The notes beneath the pieces were generated by a model that did not search any database, was not told the origin of the DNA, and saw only the letters and a list, made by a program, of their open reading frames with translations. A stretch of DNA of 64,000 nucleotides, from positions 79,057 to 143,056 of the forward strand of contig NZ_PZKF01000002.1 in the NCBI RefSeq assembly GCF_003034995.1, read 5' to 3'. Made by a program: the position numbers and the translations under genes. The stretch comes from Phaeovulum veldkampii DSM 11550 (GTDB lineage Bacteria > Pseudomonadota > Alphaproteobacteria > Rhodobacterales > Rhodobacteraceae). Below are positions 18,338 to 27,727 of this stretch, piece by piece (the stretch's first letter is position 1; the number at the start of each line of letters is the position of its first letter).

Positions 18338-20965
18338 TCAGGGCACCTTGGCGGCCTTGGGTTTTGCCGCCGCCTTGGGCTTGGCTGCAGCCTTGGGTTT
18401 CGCGGCAGCCTTGGGCTCGGCCGCAGTCTTGGCCTTGGCGGGGGCCTTGGGTTTTGCCGCGGCCTTGGCGCGGGTGGCCTTTTTCGGCGCCTTGGCGGCC
18501 TTTTCGGCCAGCAGCGGCAGCGCCTCTTCCAGCGTCATCGCCTCGGGTTCCACGCCTTTCGGAAGGGTGGCGTTGACCTTGCCCCATTTCACATAAGGCC
18601 CGTAGCGGCCCGGCATCACCTGAATGGCGCCGCCGTCGGGGTGTTCACCCAGTTCTTTCAGCGGTTGCGCAGCGGCACCGCGGCCCGGCCCGCGCGCCGC
18701 CTTGAGCGCCAGCACCTCCACCGCGCGGTTCATGCCGATGGTGAACACCTCTTCGACATCGGGCAGGTTCGCATAGGTGCCGTTGTGTTTTACATAAGGC
18801 CCAAAGCGACCGATCGCCGCCTCGACCGGGGCGCCATCTTCGGGGTGCAGTCCGATCTGGCGGGGCAGGTTCAGCAGGCTCAGCGCGCGCTCCAGCGTCA
18901 GCGTCTCGGGCGCCCAGCCCTTGGGCAGGCTGGCGCGCGGCGGCTTGGGCGCATCGGCAGTTGCCTCGCCCTTCTGCACATAGGGGCCAAAGCGGCCCGC
19001 GCGCAGGCTGATAGGCTGGCCATCCTCGTCATGCCCCAGAAGGTTGCCATCAGGTGCGATCGCCGCGCCCTCGTCGCCGCCCGGTGCCGACAGGGGCCGG
19101 GTATAGCGGCACTCGGGATAGTTCGAACAGCCGATGAAGGCGCCGCCCCCGCGGGCGGTTTTCAGGTTCAGCCGCCCCGCCCCGCAGACCGGGCAGGATT
19201 TGGGGTCGCTCCCATCGGCCCGCGGCGGGTAGAGATGCGGCGCCAGAACCTCGTCGATCTTTTCCAGCACCTCGGTGATGCGCAATTCCGACGTTTCCGC
19301 GATGGCCGCCGAGAAATCGCGCCAGAACCGGGCCAGCACATCCTTGTAATGCCGGTCCCCTGCCGAGATATCGTCAAGCTCTGCTTCCAGATCGGCGGTG
19401 AAATCGTATTCCACATATTTGCGGAAGTAGTTTGACAGGAACGCCGTCACCAACCGTCCGGTATCTTGCGGGATCAGGCGGTTCTTGTCTTTGGTGACAT
19501 AGCCGCGATCCTGAATCGTGGTGACAATGCTGGCATAGGTCGAGGGGCGGCCGATGCCCAGTTCTTCCATCCGCTTGACCAGCGTCGCCTCGGTGTAGCG
19601 CGGGGGCGGCTGGGTAAAATGCTGCTCGGGCACGACGCTGCGCTTGTCGGCAGGCTCGCCCTGCATGATCTGCGGCAGGCGGGCGCCGTCGTCGCCCTCG
19701 TCATCGTCGCGGCCCTGATCATAGACCTTGAGAAAGCCGTCAAACAGCACCACCTGCCCGGTCGCGCGCAATTCCACCTGACCGTCGGGGCTGGCCACAT
19801 CGACCGTGGTGCGCTCCATCCGGGCAGCGGCCATCTGGCTGGCGATGGTGCGCTTCCAGATCAGGTCATACAGCTTTTTCTGGTCGCCCTCGGCGTGCAG
19901 CCGGTCAGGCGACAGGCTCATGTCGGTGGGGCGGATGCATTCATGCGCCTCCTGCGCGTTCTTGGCCTTGTTCTTGTACATCCGCGGGCTGTCGGGGACG
20001 TAGTCGGCGCCAAAGCGGCGCTTGATCTCGTCGCGCGCGGCCATCACCGCCTCGGGGGCCATGTCGATGCCATCGGTCCGCATGTAGGTGATATGCCCCG
20101 CCTCATACAGCCGCTGCGCCGCGCTCATGCAGGCCTTGGCGCCCATGCCGAACTTGCGGCTGGCCTCCTGTTGCAGAGTCGAGGTCATGAACGGCGCCCA
20201 GGGGTTGCGGCTGGCGGGCTTTGCCTCGACCGATTTCACCACCAAGGTTCGATTTGTGACAGCCTGCACCGCAATTTCGGCCGCCTCGGCGGTTCCGATA
20301 TCGAATTTGTCCAGCTTCTTGCCGCCCAGCACGGTCAGCCGCGCGCTGAATTCCTGCCCGCGCGGGGTAACCAGCGCTGCGGTGACGGTCCAGTATTCGC
20401 GGGCGCGGAACGCCTCGATCTCCATCTCGCGTTCCACGATCAGCCGCAGGCAGACCGATTGCACCCGCCCCGCCGATTTCGCGCCCGGCAGTTTGCGCCA
20501 CAGCACCGGCGACAGGTTGAAGCCCACCAGATAATCCAGTGCGCGGCGGGCCAGATAGGCCTCGACCAGCGCCACATCGACCTGCCGTGGCTTGGCCATC
20601 GCCTCGGTCACGGCGGATTTGGTGATTGCGTTGAAGGTGACGCGGCTGACCTTCTTGCCCTTTTTCAGGCTGGAGGCCAGCGCCTCTTGCAGGTGCCACG
20701 AAATCGCCTCGCCCTCGCGGTCGGGGTCGGTGGCAAGGATCAGTTCGTCATCGGTCTTCAGTGCCTCGGTAATCGCGCGGATGTGCTTTTTGCTGTCCGC
20801 CGCAACCTCCCATTTCATCGCAAAGCCATCGTCCGGATCGACCGATCCATCCTTGGCGGGCAGGTCGCGGACATGGCCGAAGGATGCCAGAACGGTATAG
20901 TCAGAGCCGAGATATTTGTTGATTGTCTTGGCCTTGGCGGGGGATTCGACGACGACAACGGCCAT
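18338..20965 (-). CDS. topA: DNA topoisomerase I
   Basis: 875 residues, type IA enzyme that relaxes negative supercoils. The TOPRIM domain has VVVVESPAKAKTINKYLG and TDPDREGE (79-86). The active-site Tyr294 lies in HITYMRTDGI. A single four-Cys zinc ribbon (CPVCGAGRL, CSNYPEC) is followed by three C-terminal repeats of the RFGPYVK type. The last 60-odd residues are a Lys/Ala/Pro tail with AAAKPK-like repeats, probably a non-specific DNA-binding extension. The ATG at 20965 starts the conserved MAVVVVESPAKAK; the open frame upstream is non-coding. It is downstream of dprA in the usual dprA-topA order, with one small opposite-strand gene between. Confidence 0.97.
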   Translation of the reverse strand: MAVVVVESPAKAKTINKYLGSDYTVLASFGHVRDLPAKDGSVDPDDGFAMKWEVAADSKKHIRAITEALKTDDELILATDPDREGEAISWHLQEALASSLKKGKKVSRVTFNAITKSAVTEAMAKPRQVDVALVEAYLARRALDYLVGFNLSPVLWRKLPGAKSAGRVQSVCLRLIVEREMEIEAFRAREYWTVTAALVTPRGQEFSARLTVLGGKKLDKFDIGTAEAAEIAVQAVTNRTLVVKSVEAKPASRNPWAPFMTSTLQQEASRKFGMGAKACMSAAQRLYEAGHITYMRTDGIDMAPEAVMAARDEIKRRFGADYVPDSPRMYKNKAKNAQEAHECIRPTDMSLSPDRLHAEGDQKKLYDLIWKRTIASQMAAARMERTTVDVASPDGQVELRATGQVVLFDGFLKVYDQGRDDDEGDDGARLPQIMQGEPADKRSVVPEQHFTQPPPRYTEATLVKRMEELGIGRPSTYASIVTTIQDRGYVTKDKNRLIPQDTGRLVTAFLSNYFRKYVEYDFTADLEAELDDISAGDRHYKDVLARFWRDFSAAIAETSELRITEVLEKIDEVLAPHLYPPRADGSDPKSCPVCGAGRLNLKTARGGGAFIGCSNYPECRYTRPLSAPGGDEGAAIAPDGNLLGHDEDGQPISLRAGRFGPYVQKGEATADAPKPPRASLPKGWAPETLTLERALSLLNLPRQIGLHPEDGAPVEAAIGRFGPYVKHNGTYANLPDVEEVFTIGMNRAVEVLALKAARGPGRGAAAQPLKELGEHPDGGAIQVMPGRYGPYVKWGKVNATLPKGVEPEAMTLEEALPLLAEKAAKAPKKATRAKAAAKPKAPAKAKTAAEPKAAAKPKAAAKPKAAAKPKAAKVP

Positions 20966-21109
20966 GACTTCCTCTTGGGCGAACGGAACCTGCGCTATGG
21001 GCGGGGAACATGGGGGGCAGGCGGGGGCATTGTCAATGCGCCTTGGGCCGGGCCATGATGCTTGACGTGGGCCGGTGCGGTTGGCCAGATGGCGCGGCTG
21101 GGGGGCAGG

Positions 21110-21559
21110 ATGCGGCAGTGGGTCAGGCAGATCGGGTTGGGTTTCATGCTGGCGCCGGTCGCGGCGCCGGGCTTGGCGCAGGGCTGGGAGGCGCCCGCTC
21201 GCGGCAGTGAGTTGCGTGCCGATCTGATGGATGCGATCCGCCCCCATGCCGAATGGATGCTGGGCGCCCCGGTCGAGTTTGTGGTCAACGATCTGAGGGT
21301 GCGGGGCGACCGGGCGGTGGCGATGCTGGTGGCGCAGCGCCCCGGCGGCGGAGTGATCGACGTGGCGCGCAGCCCGATGGTAGCGCGCGGCGAGTTTGCC
21401 CCCGAAATTGCCGATATCGCGCATATCGAGGCGTTCTATGTTCGCTCGGGGCGCACATGGGTGGCGCTGCACTGGGCAATCGGGGCCACCGATCCGTGGT
21501 TTGCCTGGGAACCGATCTGTGCCGAGTTCGGCGCGCTGATCCCGGAATATTGCCGCTAG
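21110..21559 (+). CDS. Conserved exported protein of unknown function
   Basis: About 149 residues. A hydrophobic N-terminus (IGLGFMLAPVAAPGLAQ) looks like a signal peptide, followed by a mixed alpha/beta domain with two Cys near the end (EPICAEFGALIPEYC). I do not recognise the family. It is read against the flanking topA and dprA. The start is uncertain: ATG at 21089 or 21110; neither has an ideal ribosome site. Its composition matches its neighbours and the minus-strand frames over it look like shadows. Confidence 0.6.
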   Translation: MRQWVRQIGLGFMLAPVAAPGLAQGWEAPARGSELRADLMDAIRPHAEWMLGAPVEFVVNDLRVRGDRAVAMLVAQRPGGGVIDVARSPMVARGEFAPEIADIAHIEAFYVRSGRTWVALHWAIGATDPWFAWEPICAEFGALIPEYCR

Positions 21560-21582
21560 CAACGCGCAATCGCGCGGCAGGC

Positions 21583-21615
21583 CAGACTGCGGGGTCAGAC
21601 TGCGGGGTCAGACTG
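21583..21615. repeat. 13-bp tandem repeat at the dprA stop
   Basis: Two full copies of cagactgcggggt and a partial third. The third copy runs into the last codons of dprA, whose stop is at 21608-21610. Confidence 0.75.
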
Positions 21616-22759
21616 TGCGGGCCAGCAGGCCGCCGGGTTGGCGCAGGATCAGACCTTCCATCTCCAGCGCCAGAAGGTGAGGCGCCACGGTCGCCGCGGG
21701 CAGCGCCAGATCGCGGATCAGCTGATCTTCGGCCAGCGGGCTGGGGCCAAGCCGGTCAAGGATATGGCGGTGCAGATCGCTCGCCGGGCGTGGCGGTGCC
21801 GCAGCGCCGATGGCGGGCGCTGTAGGGGCGGGGGCTGCTGCTGCGGATTTGTCGGGGGCCGGTGCGGGTTGGCCCAGCACCGCCAGCACATCCTCGGCCC
21901 CGCGCACCAGAACCGCACCGTCGCGGATCAGCGCATTGCAGCCCGATGCCCGCGCATCCAGCGGATGGCCCGGCACAGCCAACACCTCGCGCCCCTGATC
22001 AAGCGCCATCTGCGCCGTGATCAGGCTGCCCGACCGTGCCGCCGCCTCGACCACCACCACCGCGCGCACCAACCCGGCTATGATCCGGTTACGCATCGGA
22101 AAATGCCGCGCTTGCGGATCAAGCCCCGGCGGCTGTTCCGACACGCGCAGGCCATGGCCGGCAATTGCGACCGCAAGCGCCGCGTTTTCGGCGGGGTAGA
22201 TCACATCCACCCCGCCCGCCTGCACCGCCACCGTGCCGGTGGGCAAGGCCGCCGCATGGGCCGCCGCATCGACCCCGCGCGCCAGCCCCGACACCACCAC
22301 AAAACCCGCCGCCCCCAACCCCTCGGCCAGTTTGCGCGCCATCCGCTGACCCAGCGACGAGGCGTTGCGCGCCCCCACCAGCGCCACCATCGGGCGCATC
22401 ATCAGGCCCGGATCGCCCAGCGCCCACAAGACCGGCGGCGCATCGGGCAGGTCGGCCAGTGCCGCGGGATAGCCGGGCTGCGCGATGCGCAGCATCCGCG
22501 CGCCCGCTTTGCGCGCCGCCCGCATTTCGGCCAGCGCCACGGGTTCGGGGCAGGGGGTGTAATCGGCCACGCCCGCCGCGCGCGCCACCTGGGGCAATGC
22601 GGCCAGCGCCGCGCTGGCCGAGCCGTGCTCGGCGATCAGCCGGTGATAGGTGGTGGCGCCCACGCGGCGAGAACGGATGAGGCGAAGGACCGACAGGTCG
22701 TCTTCTTCCGACGTTGGGGGGGGGAGGAGGATGGGGCAAGAAAACAAACCCTTGGTCAT
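21608..22759 (-). CDS. dprA: DNA-processing protein DprA/Smf
   Basis: 383 residues. The N-terminal helical part is followed by the DprA Rossmann-like core (GARNASSLGQRMARKLAE, VVSGLARGVDAAAHAAAL, AGGVDVIYPAENAAL, RNRIIAGLVRAVVVVEAAA, REVLAVPGHPLD). A linker rich in Ala/Pro and a C-terminal winged-helix segment (PLAEDQLIRDLALPAATVAP) complete it. DprA loads RecA onto incoming single-stranded DNA during transformation. Completeness suggests natural competence or gene-transfer-agent uptake is possible in this lineage. Confidence 0.95.
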   Translation of the reverse strand: MTKGLFSCPILLPPPTSEEDDLSVLRLIRSRRVGATTYHRLIAEHGSASAALAALPQVARAAGVADYTPCPEPVALAEMRAARKAGARMLRIAQPGYPAALADLPDAPPVLWALGDPGLMMRPMVALVGARNASSLGQRMARKLAEGLGAAGFVVVSGLARGVDAAAHAAALPTGTVAVQAGGVDVIYPAENAALAVAIAGHGLRVSEQPPGLDPQARHFPMRNRIIAGLVRAVVVVEAAARSGSLITAQMALDQGREVLAVPGHPLDARASGCNALIRDGAVLVRGAEDVLAVLGQPAPAPDKSAAAAPAPTAPAIGAAAPPRPASDLHRHILDRLGPSPLAEDQLIRDLALPAATVAPHLLALEMEGLILRQPGGLLARTV

Positions 22760-22854
22760 CCGATCCTCCGCCGCATCCGCCCCCTCTTTTTACGCGCGCA
22801 AGGTTAACAACTCGTTTACGCGATCCGGTCTGGTGCGCTGCTGGCGTTGCGCCC

Positions 22855-24276
22855 TCAGGTGGCCGAGCCGCCCACCGTCAGCCCGCCGATCATCAGCGTC
22901 GGCTGGCCTACCCCCACCGGCACCCACTGGCCCGCCTTGCCGCAATTGCCGATGCCGGGGTCAAGCGCCATGTCGTTGCCGATCGCGCGCACCTGCCGCA
23001 TTGCGGTGGGGCCGTCGCCGATCAGCGTGGCGCCCTTGACCGGCGCGCCGATCACGCCGTTTTTCACGCGGTAGGCCTCGGTGCAGGAAAACACGAACTT
23101 GCCATTGGTGATATCGACCTGCCCGCCGCCAAAGCCCACGGCATAGATGCCGTCTTTCAGGCTGGCCACAATGCCCGCGGGGTCGGCATCGCCGCCCAGC
23201 ATGATCGTGTTGGTCATCCGTGGCATCGGGATATGTGCATAGCTTTCGCGCCGCCCGTTGCCGGTGGGGGCCACACCCATCAGGCGCGCGTTCTGGCGGT
23301 CCTGCATATAGCCCACAAGGATGCCGTTCTCGATCAGCACGGTCCGCCCCGAGGCCGTGCCCTCGTCATCCACGCTGATCGAGCCGCGCCGGTCGGGGAT
23401 CGTGCCGTCATCGACCACCGTCACGCCGGGGGCGGCCACGCGCTGACCCATCAGCCCGGAAAAGGCCGATGTCTTCTTGCGGTTGAAATCCCCCTCCAGC
23501 CCATGGCCCACCGCCTCGTGCAGCAGGATGCCGGGCCAGCCCGCGCCCAGCACCACATCCATCTGGCCCGCGGGCGCGGGCTCGGCGCCCAGATTCACCT
23601 GCGCCACCCGCAACGCCTCGCGCGCGGCGGCCTGCCATGTGTCGGGCGCCATAAGCTGCGCCAGCCCATGCCGCCCGCCGCCGCCATTGCTGCCCGATTC
23701 GCGGCGACCGTTTTCCTCGACGATGACCGAGACATTGATCCGCGCCATCGGCCGGATGTCCCGCACCAGCCCGCCCTCGGGGCGCAGGATGAATACCTCT
23801 TGCAGGCTGGCGGCCAGCGAAGCCGAAACCTGCACCACCCGCGGATCAAGCGCGCGTGTAAAGGCGTCGATCTCGCGCAGAAGGTCGATTTTGGCGGCAA
23901 AGGGGGCGTCGGCCATCGGGTCGGCGTCGGTATACAGATGGCGGTTGGTGCCGGCGGGGGGCGGGGCCATCACGCCGCCACCCGCACCCACCGCAAGGCG
24001 CGCGGTTTCGGCGGCCCGTGTCAGCGCGGCTTCGGAAATCTCGGTGGCATGGGCATAGCCCGCCACCTCGCCCCGCACCGCGCGCAGCCCGAAGCCTTCG
24101 GATGCGTCGTAAGAGGCGTTCCTGATCCGCCCGTCATCCAGCAGGATCGATTCTGACCGGCGGCGTTCCAGATACAACTCGCCATCCTCGGCCCCCGCCA
24201 GTGCGCCGCGCAACGTGGCCAGCGCGCGGTCGCGGTCGATCAGCGTGTCGAAAGGCGAAAAGCGGGGGGTATCCAT
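22855..24276 (-). CDS. tldD: Metalloprotease TldD
   Basis: 473 residues, close to the family norm. The zinc-binding HEAVGH (253-258) lies in ILLHEAVGHGLEGDFNRK, and the C-terminal half has the TldD signature QVDITNGKFVFSCTEAYR. TldD/TldE form a cytosolic metalloprotease that matures modified peptides. No tldE/pmbA is in the window. The ATG at 24276 has AAGGA six bases upstream and is preferred over the ATG at 24303. Confidence 0.95.
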   Translation of the reverse strand: MDTPRFSPFDTLIDRDRALATLRGALAGAEDGELYLERRRSESILLDDGRIRNASYDASEGFGLRAVRGEVAGYAHATEISEAALTRAAETARLAVGAGGGVMAPPPAGTNRHLYTDADPMADAPFAAKIDLLREIDAFTRALDPRVVQVSASLAASLQEVFILRPEGGLVRDIRPMARINVSVIVEENGRRESGSNGGGGRHGLAQLMAPDTWQAAAREALRVAQVNLGAEPAPAGQMDVVLGAGWPGILLHEAVGHGLEGDFNRKKTSAFSGLMGQRVAAPGVTVVDDGTIPDRRGSISVDDEGTASGRTVLIENGILVGYMQDRQNARLMGVAPTGNGRRESYAHIPMPRMTNTIMLGGDADPAGIVASLKDGIYAVGFGGGQVDITNGKFVFSCTEAYRVKNGVIGAPVKGATLIGDGPTAMRQVRAIGNDMALDPGIGNCGKAGQWVPVGVGQPTLMIGGLTVGGSAT

Positions 24277-24427
24277 CGGGCATCCTTTGCGGCGGGGCAT
24301 CATTTACAATATGGCCGTGCGGGGCAGAATGACAACGCCCGCCCCTCACGCGGAATTTCAGATGCGGAAGGGATGACAGCGCCGCCGGGCTGGCGTATCA
24401 CGGCCCGAACGATCTGGGGGCGGTTTC

Positions 24428-25819
24428 ATGCGCTATGTTTCGACCCGGGGGCAGGCCCCGGTGCTTTCCTTTGGCGAGGCGATGCTGACGGGGCTAGCCC
24501 GAGACGGCGGGCTTTATGTGCCCGAAACGATCCCGACCCTTGCGCCCGCCGACATCGCGGCCCTGGCCGGTCTGCCCTATGAGGAGGTGGCCTTTCGCGT
24601 GATGCGCCCCTTCACCGGCGACACCTTTGGCGATGACGAATTGAAGGGCGCCATCGCCCGCGCCTATGCGGGCTTTGGCCATGCCGCCCGCGCGCCGCTC
24701 AAGCAGCTTGCGCCGGGGCATTTTTTGCTGGAGCTGTTCCACGGCCCGACGCTGGCGTTCAAGGATTTCGCCATGCAGATCATCGGGCAGTTGTTCCAGA
24801 TCGCGTTGGCGCGCGAAGGCCGCCACATCACCATCGTCGGCGCCACCTCGGGCGATACCGGATCGGCCGCGATCGAGGCGTTCCGCGGGCTGGACAATGT
24901 GGATGTGTTCATCCTGTTCCCACATGGCCGCGTGTCGGACGTGCAGCGCCGGCAGATGACCACGCCCACCGAGGCCAACGTGCATGCGCTGGCGCTGGAG
25001 GGCGACTTTGACGATTGTCAGGCCCGCGTGAAGGACATGTTCAACGACTTTGCCTTCCGCGATGAAGTGGGGCTGGCGGGGGTGAACTCGATCAACTGGG
25101 CGCGGGTGCTGGCGCAGGTGGTGTATTATTTCACCGCTGCCGTGGCGCTGGGCGCGCCGCATCGCCGGGTGGCCTTCACCGTGCCCACCGGCAATTTCGG
25201 CGACATCTTCGCAGGCTACATCGCGCAGCAGATGGGCCTGCCGATCGAGACGCTGGTGATCGCTACCAACCAGAACGACATTCTGCACCGTTGCCTGACC
25301 ACGGGGCGCTATGAAACCGATGGCGTGCGCGCCTCGATCAGCCCGTCGATGGATATTCAGGTGTCCTCGAACTTTGAACGCGCGCTGTTCATGGCCTATG
25401 GCCGCGACGGCGCGGCGGTGGCGCAACTGATGGACGAGTTGAAGACGAAGGGCGGCTTTGCGGTGTCGCAGGGGGCCTTGCAGGCCCTGCGCGAGACCTA
25501 TACCTCGGGGCGCTGTTCCGAGGGTGAGACGATTTCGACCATCGCCATGGAACTCGCCGCCTCGGGCGAATTGCTGTGCCCGCATTCCGCCGTGGGTGTG
25601 AAGGTGGCGGGCGAACATGTCGCCGCCCCGGTGCCGATGGTGACGCTGGCCACCGCGCACCCGGCGAAATTCCCCGATGCGGTGGAAACGGCAACCGGCA
25701 TCCGCCCCGCGCTGCCGCCCCGCATGGCCGATCTGTTCGACCGGCCCGAACGCATGACCCGTGTTCCCAACGATTTGCAGGCGCTTGAGGCGCTGATTCA
25801 GGAAAGGCGCCGCCGTTGA
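24428..25819 (+). CDS. thrC: Threonine synthase
   Basis: 463 residues. PLP enzyme converting O-phosphohomoserine to threonine. Visible are the N-terminal MRYVSTRGQAPVLSFGEAML, the PLP lysine Lys112 in TLAFKDFAMQ, VGATSGDTGSAAIEAF, and the phosphate-cup-like TVPTGNFGDIFAGYIA. Its stop overlaps the TTG start of the M16 peptidase gene, so thrC, the peptidase and a GNAT gene form one unit. Confidence 0.97.
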   Translation: MRYVSTRGQAPVLSFGEAMLTGLARDGGLYVPETIPTLAPADIAALAGLPYEEVAFRVMRPFTGDTFGDDELKGAIARAYAGFGHAARAPLKQLAPGHFLLELFHGPTLAFKDFAMQIIGQLFQIALAREGRHITIVGATSGDTGSAAIEAFRGLDNVDVFILFPHGRVSDVQRRQMTTPTEANVHALALEGDFDDCQARVKDMFNDFAFRDEVGLAGVNSINWARVLAQVVYYFTAAVALGAPHRRVAFTVPTGNFGDIFAGYIAQQMGLPIETLVIATNQNDILHRCLTTGRYETDGVRASISPSMDIQVSSNFERALFMAYGRDGAAVAQLMDELKTKGGFAVSQGALQALRETYTSGRCSEGETISTIAMELAASGELLCPHSAVGVKVAGEHVAAPVPMVTLATAHPAKFPDAVETATGIRPALPPRMADLFDRPERMTRVPNDLQALEALIQERRRR

Positions 25820-27078
25820 CCATCAACCTGACCACGCTGCCCAATGGCCTCAGGATCGTGACCGAACGGATGCCGGGGCTTGCCTCGGCCTCGGTCGGGA
25901 TCTGGGTCACGGCGGGCGGACGGCACGAACGGGCCGAACAGAACGGCATCGCGCATTTTCTGGAACACATGGCCTTCAAGGGCACGGCGCGCCGCACGGC
26001 CTTGCAGATCGCCGAGGAAATCGAGGATGTGGGCGGCTATATCAACGCCTACACCTCGCGCGAGATGACGGCCTATTACGCCCGCGTGCTGGAGGCCGAT
26101 GTGGCCCTTGCGCTGGATGTCATTTCCGACATCGTGCTGAACCCGGTTTTTGACGCGCGCGAGATCGAGGTCGAACGCCATGTGATCTTGCAGGAAATCG
26201 GGCAGGCGCTGGATACGCCCGACGACATCATCTTTGACTGGCTGCAAGAGGCAGCCTATCCCGATCAGGCGATGGGCCGCACCATTCTGGGGCCGGCCGA
26301 GCAGGTTTCGGCCTTTGACCGGGCCGATCTGGCGGGCTTCGTGGCCGAGCATTACGGGCCGGACCAGATGATCCTGTCGGCGGCGGGGGCGGTCGATCAT
26401 GACGCCATCGTGCGGCAGGCCGAGGCGATCTTTGGCGCGCTGAAGCCGGTGGGTGAACGCGGTATCCAGCCCGCCCGCTGGCACGGGGTCGAACGGCGCG
26501 AGGTCAAGGATCTGGAGCAGGTGCATTTCGCGCTGGCGCTGGAAGGGCCGGGCTACCGCGACGCTGATCTTTACACCGCGCAGGTCTATACCACCGCGCT
26601 GGGCGGCGGCATGTCGAGCCGGCTGTTCCAGAAGATCCGCGAAGAGCGGGGGCTGTGTTATTCGATCTTTGCGCAGGCCGGGGCCTATGAGGATACCGGC
26701 ATGATCACGATCTATGCGGGCACTTCGGCCGAGGAAATCGACGAATTGTGCGGGCTGACCATCGACGAATTGAAACGCTCGGCCGAGGACATGACCGAGG
26801 CCGAGGTTGCCCGCGCCCGCGCGCAGATGAAGGCGGGCATGTTGATGGGGCTGGAAAGCCCGTCCAGCCGGGCCGAGCGGATGGCCCGCAATCTGGCGAT
26901 CTGGGGCCGGGTGATCGGCATCGAGGAGGCCACCGCCAAGATCGAGGCGGTCACCACCCCCATCGTGCGCGACTATGCGCAGCGTCTGGCAGGTTCGGCG
27001 CAATCGGCGCTGGCGCTTTACGGCCCGGTGACGGCAGCGCCCGGCTTGCGCGATCTGCGCCGCCGGCTTGCCGCCTGA
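25816..27078 (+). CDS. M16 family zinc peptidase (mitochondrial-processing-peptidase-like)
   Basis: 420 residues. The inverted zinc motif is HFLEH (His47, Glu50, His51) in AHFLEHMAFKGT, with the downstream Glu in EIEVERHVILQEIGQ. The C-terminal half has the substrate-binding GGGMSSRLFQKIREERGLCY typical of the MPP-beta/PqqL-like group. It starts with TTG at 25816, inside the thrC stop, which gives strong coupling. The enzyme is likely cytosolic; its substrate is unknown. Confidence 0.93.
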   Translation: MTINLTTLPNGLRIVTERMPGLASASVGIWVTAGGRHERAEQNGIAHFLEHMAFKGTARRTALQIAEEIEDVGGYINAYTSREMTAYYARVLEADVALALDVISDIVLNPVFDAREIEVERHVILQEIGQALDTPDDIIFDWLQEAAYPDQAMGRTILGPAEQVSAFDRADLAGFVAEHYGPDQMILSAAGAVDHDAIVRQAEAIFGALKPVGERGIQPARWHGVERREVKDLEQVHFALALEGPGYRDADLYTAQVYTTALGGGMSSRLFQKIREERGLCYSIFAQAGAYEDTGMITIYAGTSAEEIDELCGLTIDELKRSAEDMTEAEVARARAQMKAGMLMGLESPSSRAERMARNLAIWGRVIGIEEATAKIEAVTTPIVRDYAQRLAGSAQSALALYGPVTAAPGLRDLRRRLAA

Positions 27079-27662
27079 TGCTGGGGCGGCGGCGCAAGCT
27101 GCGGATCGAGACGGAGCGGATGACGCTGCGTCTGCCGCGCCACGCCGACCATGCCGAATGGGCTGCGCTGCGGCTGGACAGCCGCGACTTTCTGGTGCCG
27201 TGGGAGCCGGGCTGGGCGCCCGATCATCTGACCCGCAAGGGCTTTGCCAATCGTGTCTATTGGTCGGCCCGCGCCGAAAGCTCTGGCACGGCGCTGCCCT
27301 TGTTTCTGATCCGGCGCGAGGATGAGGTTCTGCTGGGTGCGATCACGCTGGACAACATCCGCCGCGGTCCTGCGCAGGCCGGGACGCTGGGCTATTGGGT
27401 GGGGGCGCCCCACGCCCGCCAAGGCTACATGCGCGAGGCTATTCGCGCCGTGGTGCACCATGCCTTCACCGTGCTGGATCTGAGCCGGATCGAGGCCGCC
27501 TGCCTGCCGGAAAACGCGGCCTCGCGCGGGGTGCTGGAGAAATCGGGGTTCAAATATGAGGGCGTGGCGCAAAGCTATCTGCAGATCAACGGACGCTGGC
27601 GCAACCATGTACTGTATTCCAACCTGCGGGCCGACAGGCGCGGGCGCACCGATATCGGCTGA
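27078..27662 (+). CDS. GNAT acetyltransferase, RimJ/RimL type
   Basis: 194 residues. The fold starts with RIETERMTLRLPRHADHAEW and carries the acetyl-CoA loop region YWVGAPHARQGYMREA, then VLDLSRIEAACLPENAASRG and VLEKSGFKYEG. This is close to ribosomal-protein N-acetyltransferases. Its ATG overlaps the peptidase stop (TGATG at 27076-27080). A longer frame upstream overlaps the peptidase and is not real. Confidence 0.9.
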   Translation: MLGRRRKLRIETERMTLRLPRHADHAEWAALRLDSRDFLVPWEPGWAPDHLTRKGFANRVYWSARAESSGTALPLFLIRREDEVLLGAITLDNIRRGPAQAGTLGYWVGAPHARQGYMREAIRAVVHHAFTVLDLSRIEAACLPENAASRGVLEKSGFKYEGVAQSYLQINGRWRNHVLYSNLRADRRGRTDIG

Positions 27663-27663
27663 A

Positions 27664-27715
27664 GGCCGGGGGGCGCTGCCCCCCGGACCCCCCGGGATAT
27701 TTGGGCCAAGATGAA
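27664..27715. repeat. Dispersed GC-hairpin repeat, copy A
   Basis: A block with GGGGGGC-GCT-GCCCCCC hairpin, then GGACC, CCCGGGATATTT and CCAAGATGAA. It lies between the GNAT stop and the next gene. The second copy is at 44076-44127; the two match almost base for base apart from run lengths and two bases before CCAAG. Confidence 0.85.
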
Positions 27716-27727
27716 GGGGAATGGGGA

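Noticed and set aside
26748..27077. Upstream extension of the RimJ-like gene
   Set aside because: It overlaps the M16 peptidase gene in another frame and lacks GNAT homology; the ATG at 27078 gives a complete domain.
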